A stretch of 64,000 bases of DNA, from assembly GCA_035772735.1 (NCBI GenBank), contig JASDFA010000002.1, positions 39,452,501 through 39,516,500 of the forward strand, written 5' to 3'. This DNA is from Datura wrightii (lineage: Eukaryota > Streptophyta > Magnoliopsida > Solanales > Solanaceae). Shown piece by piece: positions 59,459 to 64,000 of this stretch (position 1 is its first letter; each line of letters opens with the position of its first letter). The translations under genes were made by a program, and so were the position numbers. The notes beneath the pieces were generated by a model that was not told the origin of the DNA, searched no databases, and was given only the letters and a program-made list of their open reading frames with translations.

Positions 59459-60665
59459 ATGGCTCCTCGAAGAGTGAACAGAAGGAGGAATAGAGATGAT
59501 GAAGGCCACGAGGATGACAATGGTCATGGGCATCATCAAGCCCCACCAGTTCAGGAGCCCCAGGCACTAGAGCCAGCTGGCCATGCTGAGTTCTGGGCCA
59601 CTATTCAGATGCTTACACAGGCCTTGATTGCTCAGGTCAATCAGCAGGCCATTGCGCATGTTCTGAAAAATGGCAACGCAACGGTGGCTCAAGTCAGAGA
59701 CTTCTTGCGTATGAACCCACCAGAGTTCGTTGGGTCCAAGGTGGATGAGGACCCACATGAGTTCATGGATGAGATTGTCAACATCACCCAAGTCATGGGG
59801 GTGAATGGGGTTGAGTGCGCCGAGTTGGCCTCTTATCAGCTAAAAGGGGTCGTGCACATCTGATTTCGCCAATAGATGGATAGCAGGGTCGCAGGAGCAG
59901 GTTCGGTCACTTGGGAAGAGTTCCATGTTGCATTTCTAGACTGGTTCTTCCCTGGGGAGATGAGGGAGCTAAAGATAGCTGAGTTTGTGAATTTGAAGAA
60001 AGGGAGAATGACTGTATAAGAGTATGCCCTTGAGTTCACTCGCCTATCGAAATATGCCCTGTAGTTGGTAGCTGATTAGAGGATGCAGGTGAGTAGATTT
60101 TTCCATGGAGTAGCGAGCTATTTGGACCAGGATTGTAGGACCTCTATGCTCCATCGGCACATGGATTTCCCGCGGATAGTGTTGTATGCCCAGTAGATGG
60201 AGGCGACACATTCGAGAGAGAGGGAGGCCAAGAGGGCCAGGATCGAGGACCATAGATTCTCTTAGCAGAGGTCATGTGGTGGGCACCGACAGCAGACCCA
60301 CTAGAGATCATCAGCCCCAACATCATCAACATTGAGTGTGCCATCCAGGCCCAGACATGATCAGAGAGGACGGGCATCAAGCTCGAGGGGTCATAGCAGT
60401 AGACCCATAGATTCTAGCATCCTAGCTTGTCGCAGATATGGTCGGGGGTACACAGGCCAGTGTTTGGCAGGTTTAGGTTCTTGTTTTCGGTGTGGGCATC
60501 CCAAACACATGCTTAGAGATTGTCCACCTGCGAGATAGGATCAGGTTGGAGGCTGAGGCACAACTTCTAGCTCAACAACCCCTCCCGTAAGTTCAGCACA
60601 TCAGGGGGCATCTACTAGCACAGCTGGCGGTCAGCGCCAGAACAGATTCTACGCTTTAGCATCCC
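59459..60665 (+). pseudogene. Element E gag
   Basis: ATG 59459 gives MAPRRVNRRRNRDDEGHEDD. The frame stays open to 59863 through FLRMNPPEFVGSKVDEDPHE and FMDEIVNITQVMGVNGVECA. It then continues with scattered stops: FHVAFLDWFFPGEMRELKIA, then FHGVASYLDQDCRTSMLHRH. The knuckle CFRCGHPKHMLRDC (C-X2-C-X4-H-X4-C) is intact at about 60484-60525. At least five stops are TAG where the sense codon would be CAG. Confidence 0.9.
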
Positions 60666-60691
60666 TTTAGGAGCAGGAGGTCTCCCCAGAT

Positions 60692-61288
60692 ATGGTCACT
60701 GGTATGTTGCGAGTTTTCCATATTGATGTTTATGCTTTGCTAGATCCGGGGGCTACCTTGTATTTTGTGACACCTTATGTGGCCAGTAGCTTTGGAGTTA
60801 GTCCCAAAGTCTTGTCAGAACCTTTCTCAGTTTCTACTCCAGTAGGTGACTCAGTTATAGCTAGACGGGTGTATAGAGGTTGCCAAGTCTTAGTCCTTCA
60901 TAAGGTCACCTCAGTAGATTTGATAGGGTCATCCATGACCAATTTTGATGTTATTCTCAGCATGTATTGGCTATTTGCATGCTATGCTTCAGTTAATTGT
61001 AGAACCTAGGCAGTAGAGTTTAGATTTCCAAGTGAGCCAATCTTAGAACAGAAGGGTAGTTTAGCTATGCCTGTAGGTCGATTCATTTCCTACCTTAAGG
61101 CCAGGAAGATGATTTATAAAGGTGGCATGTACCATCTAGTTAGGGTTAAGGATGTTGAGTCTAAAACCCCAACTATCCAGTTAGTTCCAGTAGTACGTGA
61201 GTATCCAGAGGTCTTTTCGGATGATTTTTTAGGTGTTCCTCCCGAGCGGGAGATTGATTTCGGTATAGATCTTCTTCCCAACACCTAG
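60692..61288 (+). pseudogene. Element E protease
   Basis: The active site reads ALLDPGATLYFVTPYVA (about 60736-60786). SVIARRVYRGCQVLVLHKV and ILSMYWLFACYASVNCRT follow, then a stop at 61007-61009. The rest, [20 protein letters not shown] and [20 protein letters not shown], is open to a TAG at 61288. Confidence 0.88.
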
Positions 61289-62640
61289 CCGATATCTATT
61301 CCACCCTACTGGATGGCTCCAGCGGAGCTATAGGAGTTGAAATAGAAATTGAAAGACTTGTTAGATAAGGGTTTCATTAGACCAAGAAAGTATCCATGGG
61401 GTGCATCGATCCTCTTTATCTGAAAGAAGGATGGTTCACTTCGGATATGCATTGACTATTCGGCAATTGAAAAAAGTCACCGTCAAGAATAGGTATCCAT
61501 TACCCAGGGTCGACAATTTGTTTGACTAGCTTCAGGGTGCCAAGTGTTTCTCCAAGATTGATCTCAGGTTCAGGTATCATCATCTTAGAGTTCGAGAGAG
61601 TGATATCCCAAAGACAACCCTTCAGGATGCGGTATGGTCATTATGAGTTTTTATTTATGTCTTCTGGACTGACGAATGCTCCTGCATCTTTCATGGACTT
61701 GATGAACAGGGTGTTCAGGCAATATCTGAATATGTTCGTGATTGTGTTCATTAATGACATCCTTATATACTCTCGGAGCGAGGAGGAGCATGCCGCTCAC
61801 TTGAGAGTAGTAATTTAGACTCTCAAGGATCGCCAATTATATGCCAAGTTCAGTAAGTGAGAGTTCTGGTTGGACTCCGCAGCATTTTTGGGCCATGTGG
61901 TATCGAGTGAGGGCATAACGGTAGATTCTCAAAAAATCGAGGCGGTGAAGAATTGTCCTAGACCAGTGAATCCTTCAGATATTTGGAGTTTCTTAGGTTT
62001 AGCTGGTTACTATAGGAGGTTTTTTTAGGGTTTCTCATCTACTGCAGCACCATTGACCAAGTTGACTCAGAAGAAGGTGAAGTTCCAATGGTCGGAGGCT
62101 TGAAAGAAGAGCTTCCAAGAGTTGAAGACTCGACTTACTTCAACACCGGTGTTGACCCTACCCGAGGGTACCGATGGATTCATGGTGTATTGTGATGCTT
62201 CAAGGATTGTACTTGGGTGTATGTTGATGTAGCATGGGAAAGTGATAGCATATGCCTCAAGACAGGTGAAAGTCCATGAGAAGAATTACCTTAGTCATGA
62301 CCTTGAATTGGCCGCGGTGGTATTCTCCTTGAAGATATGGCAGCATTATTTGTATGGAGTCCACGTGGATATATTTACGAATTGCAAGAGTTTACAATAT
62401 GTATTCGCGCAGAAGGATCTCAATCTTCAGGAAAGAAGATGGTTGGAGCTACTCAAGGACTATGAATGAGCATCCTTTACCATCGGGGTAAGGCTAACAT
62501 GGTAGAGGACGCACTTAGTAGGCTCTCTATGGAGAGTGTGTCCCATATGGATGAAGGAAAGAAGGAGTTGGTGAAAGATGTACATCGACTTGCAAGGTTG
62601 GGAGTTAGGTTGGTCGAATCGACCGATGGTGTTGTTGTTG
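61289..62640 (+). pseudogene. Element E reverse transcriptase and RNase H
   Basis: The RT start has PYWMAPAEL, then stops. 61522-61818 covers a [20 protein letters not shown] block and [20 protein letters not shown]. The catalytic motif is FIND instead of FIDD, so the enzyme would be dead even without the stops. FLGHVVSSEGITVDSQKIEA follows. RNase H (about 62160-62470) has MVYCDASRIVLGCML and [16 protein letters not shown], then [20 protein letters not shown]. The usual T-D-H is changed to T-N-C, removing another catalytic Asp. Confidence 0.88.
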
Positions 62641-63690
62641 TCTAGAATGGGTCAGAATCATCCTTGGTGACTGATGTGAAAGCTAGACAACGTAAGGATC
62701 CAATTTTGGTGAAGCTGAAAGAAGCCGTTTGAAATCAGAAGGTGGAGGTCTTCTCCCAAGGGGGAGATGGTGTGCTGCGGTACAAGGGTTTCTTATGTGT
62801 TCTAAATTTTGATGATTTGAGGAGTCGGATGTTGCATGAGGCTCATGGATCCAAATATTCTATCCATCCGGGTGCTACTAAGATGTATCATGACTTGTGA
62901 GAAATATATTGATGGAACTACATGAAGAAGGATATTGCAGAATTCATAGCCAAGTGCGCAAACTATCAAAAAGTAAAGGCGGAACATCAAAAGCTGGGTG
63001 GAGTAGTTCAGGACATCAACATTCCTACTTGGAAGTGGAAAGAAATTAACATGGATTTCATAACAGGATTACCTTGTACCCGTCGACAATATGATTCCAA
63101 TTGGGTGGTGGTGGACAGGTCGACTAAGGCAACACATTTTCTACTAGTGAATACCATAGACTCAGCGGATGATTATGCCAAATTGTATATCCGAGAGTTG
63201 GTTCGGCTACATGGAGTGCCCTTGTCTATTATTTCAGACCGAGGTACTCAATTTACCTCCCAGTTTTGGCGATCTTTTCAGAAGGGGCTTGGGACTTAGG
63301 TTAAGCTCAGTACAACCTTTCATCCGCAAACGGATGGCCAAGCAGAACGAACAATCTAGACTCTCGAGGACATGTTGAGAGCATGTGTGATGGACTTCAA
63401 AGGTGGTTGGGATGATCACTTGTCCCTGATCGAGTTTGCTTATAATAACAGCTATCACTCTAGCATCCAGATGGCGCCGTTTGAGGCTCTTTATGGGAGA
63501 AGATTTAGATTGCCCATCGGATGGTTTGACATTGGTGAGGCAGCTATGATAGGGCCTGATCAGTTCTTGAGGCTATGGTGAAGGTTCAGTTGATAAGGGA
63601 CAGGCTGAAAATGGCTCAGAGTTGTCAAAAGTCGTATGCTGATGTAAAGAGGAGAGAGTTGGAGTTCGGTATTTCTGAAGGTATCTTCCA
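62641..63690 (+). pseudogene. Element E integrase
   Basis: The HHCC region at about 62820-62970 has LHEAHGSKYSIHPGATKMYH and FIAKCANYQ, in which the last Cys is Tyr. The core at 62922-63299 is open for 125 codons: WKWKEINMDFITGLPC with the first Asp, then LHGVPLSIISDRGTQFTSQF with the second. After a stop come HPQTDGQAERTI, with the catalytic Glu, and FAYNNSYHSSIQMAPFEALY. The DDE triad is therefore present. Stops at 63298 and 63359 and a frameshift near 63570 break it. Confidence 0.9.
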
Positions 63691-64000
63691 TGAAGGGAGT
63701 CATGCGGTTTGGGAAGAAAGAACAACTCAGTCCCCACTATGTTGGTCCCTACCGGGTTATGAGAAGAATTGGTAAGGTAGCGTATGAGTTAGACTTACCC
63801 TCAGAGTTATCTTCCGTGCATCCTGTGTTTCATGTGTCGCTTTTGAAGAAATGTTTGGGAGACAAAGCCCTAGTATTCTCGATGGACAGCGTTGGTGTAA
63901 AGGATAGCCTCAGATATGAAGAAGTTCCTGTTGAAATATTGGATTGTCAGGTTCGGAGACTGAGGAACAAGGAAGTAGCTTCAGTAAAGGTGTTATGGAG
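63691..64000 (+). pseudogene. Element E integrase C-terminus and chromodomain start (cut by window end)
   Basis: Frame-broken sequence encodes VRRIGKVAYELDLPSELSS and HPVFHVSLLKKC equivalents. The first half of the chromodomain follows, VEILDCQVRRLRNKEVASVK, up to the last base. The rest lies outside the window. Confidence 0.82.

Larger units (their letters stand above)
56901..64000 (+). mobile_element. Element E: Ty3/gypsy chromovirus of the B family, cut by the window end
   Basis: 5' LTR 56901-59249, spacer AACT, primer site at 59254, gag, protease, RT/RNase H, integrase and the start of the chromodomain at 64000. It is inserted after GATTC (56896-56900) of the copia fragment; the partner duplication is outside. 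LTR start, leader and gag match element B, which lies in the opposite orientation. Most in-frame stops are TAG. Confidence 0.9.

Overview
This window is plant nuclear DNA, most likely from a member of the Solanaceae. That assignment rests on my recognition of the repeat families and was not checked by a search. It shows one end of an ordinary spliced gene at the left edge, about 4 kb of AT-rich intergenic DNA, and then a retrotransposon nest that fills the rest of the window.

Left edge (1-5665). Exons at 41-169, 250-473, 610-750 and 1460-1642 encode the C-terminal part of an alpha-helical ARM/HEAT-repeat-like protein. The intergenic stretch holds a MITE-like inverted repeat (about 3241-3836). 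It also holds a non-autonomous Mutator-like element (3898-4691) with about 60-bp terminal inverted repeats and a perfect 9-bp target duplication.

The nest (5666-64000). The base layer is one Ty1/copia element on the + strand: a 287-bp 5' LTR, an initiator-Met primer site, then gag, protease, integrase and reverse transcriptase. It is broken by five insertions. A (6825-20223, +) is an Athila-like Ty3/gypsy element with 1.5-kb LTRs, a tRNA-Asp primer site and an env-position third ORF. B (20486-36914, -) is a chromovirus with 2.2-kb LTRs. C (37228-45760, -) is a chromovirus with LTRs of 834 and 2405 bp. D (48029-56801, -) is a chromovirus with about 1.85-kb LTRs. E (56901 to beyond the window, +) is a chromovirus of the same family as B. 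The left LTR of B is itself broken by B1 (22124-25538, -, internally deleted) and B2 (26683-29587, +, a solo LTR). Copia fragments reappear between the insertions in correct order: zinc knuckles at 20229, protease at 36920, integrase at 45766, RT at 47078 and the RT-RNase H connection at 56807. At the A, B and C sites the copia reading frame carries on across the gap once one target-duplication copy is counted.

Every retroelement protein is interrupted by stops and frameshifts, and LTR pairs have visibly diverged, so these are old non-autonomous copies. The stops are mostly TAG where relatives carry CAG, the pattern expected from deamination of methylated cytosine.

The most interesting signals are non-coding. 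(1) Stem-loops in the chromovirus LTRs keep their pairing while their bases change. (2) Short GC-rich palindromic words are clustered in the U3 of most LTR families here. One 12-mer is identical in an Athila-type and a chromovirus-type LTR. (3) A deletion in the C LTR has both ends in such words. (4) A small primer-site-bearing fragment of the B1 family sits inside element A between AT microsatellites. I saw no tRNA or rRNA genes, CRISPR arrays or prokaryotic systems.
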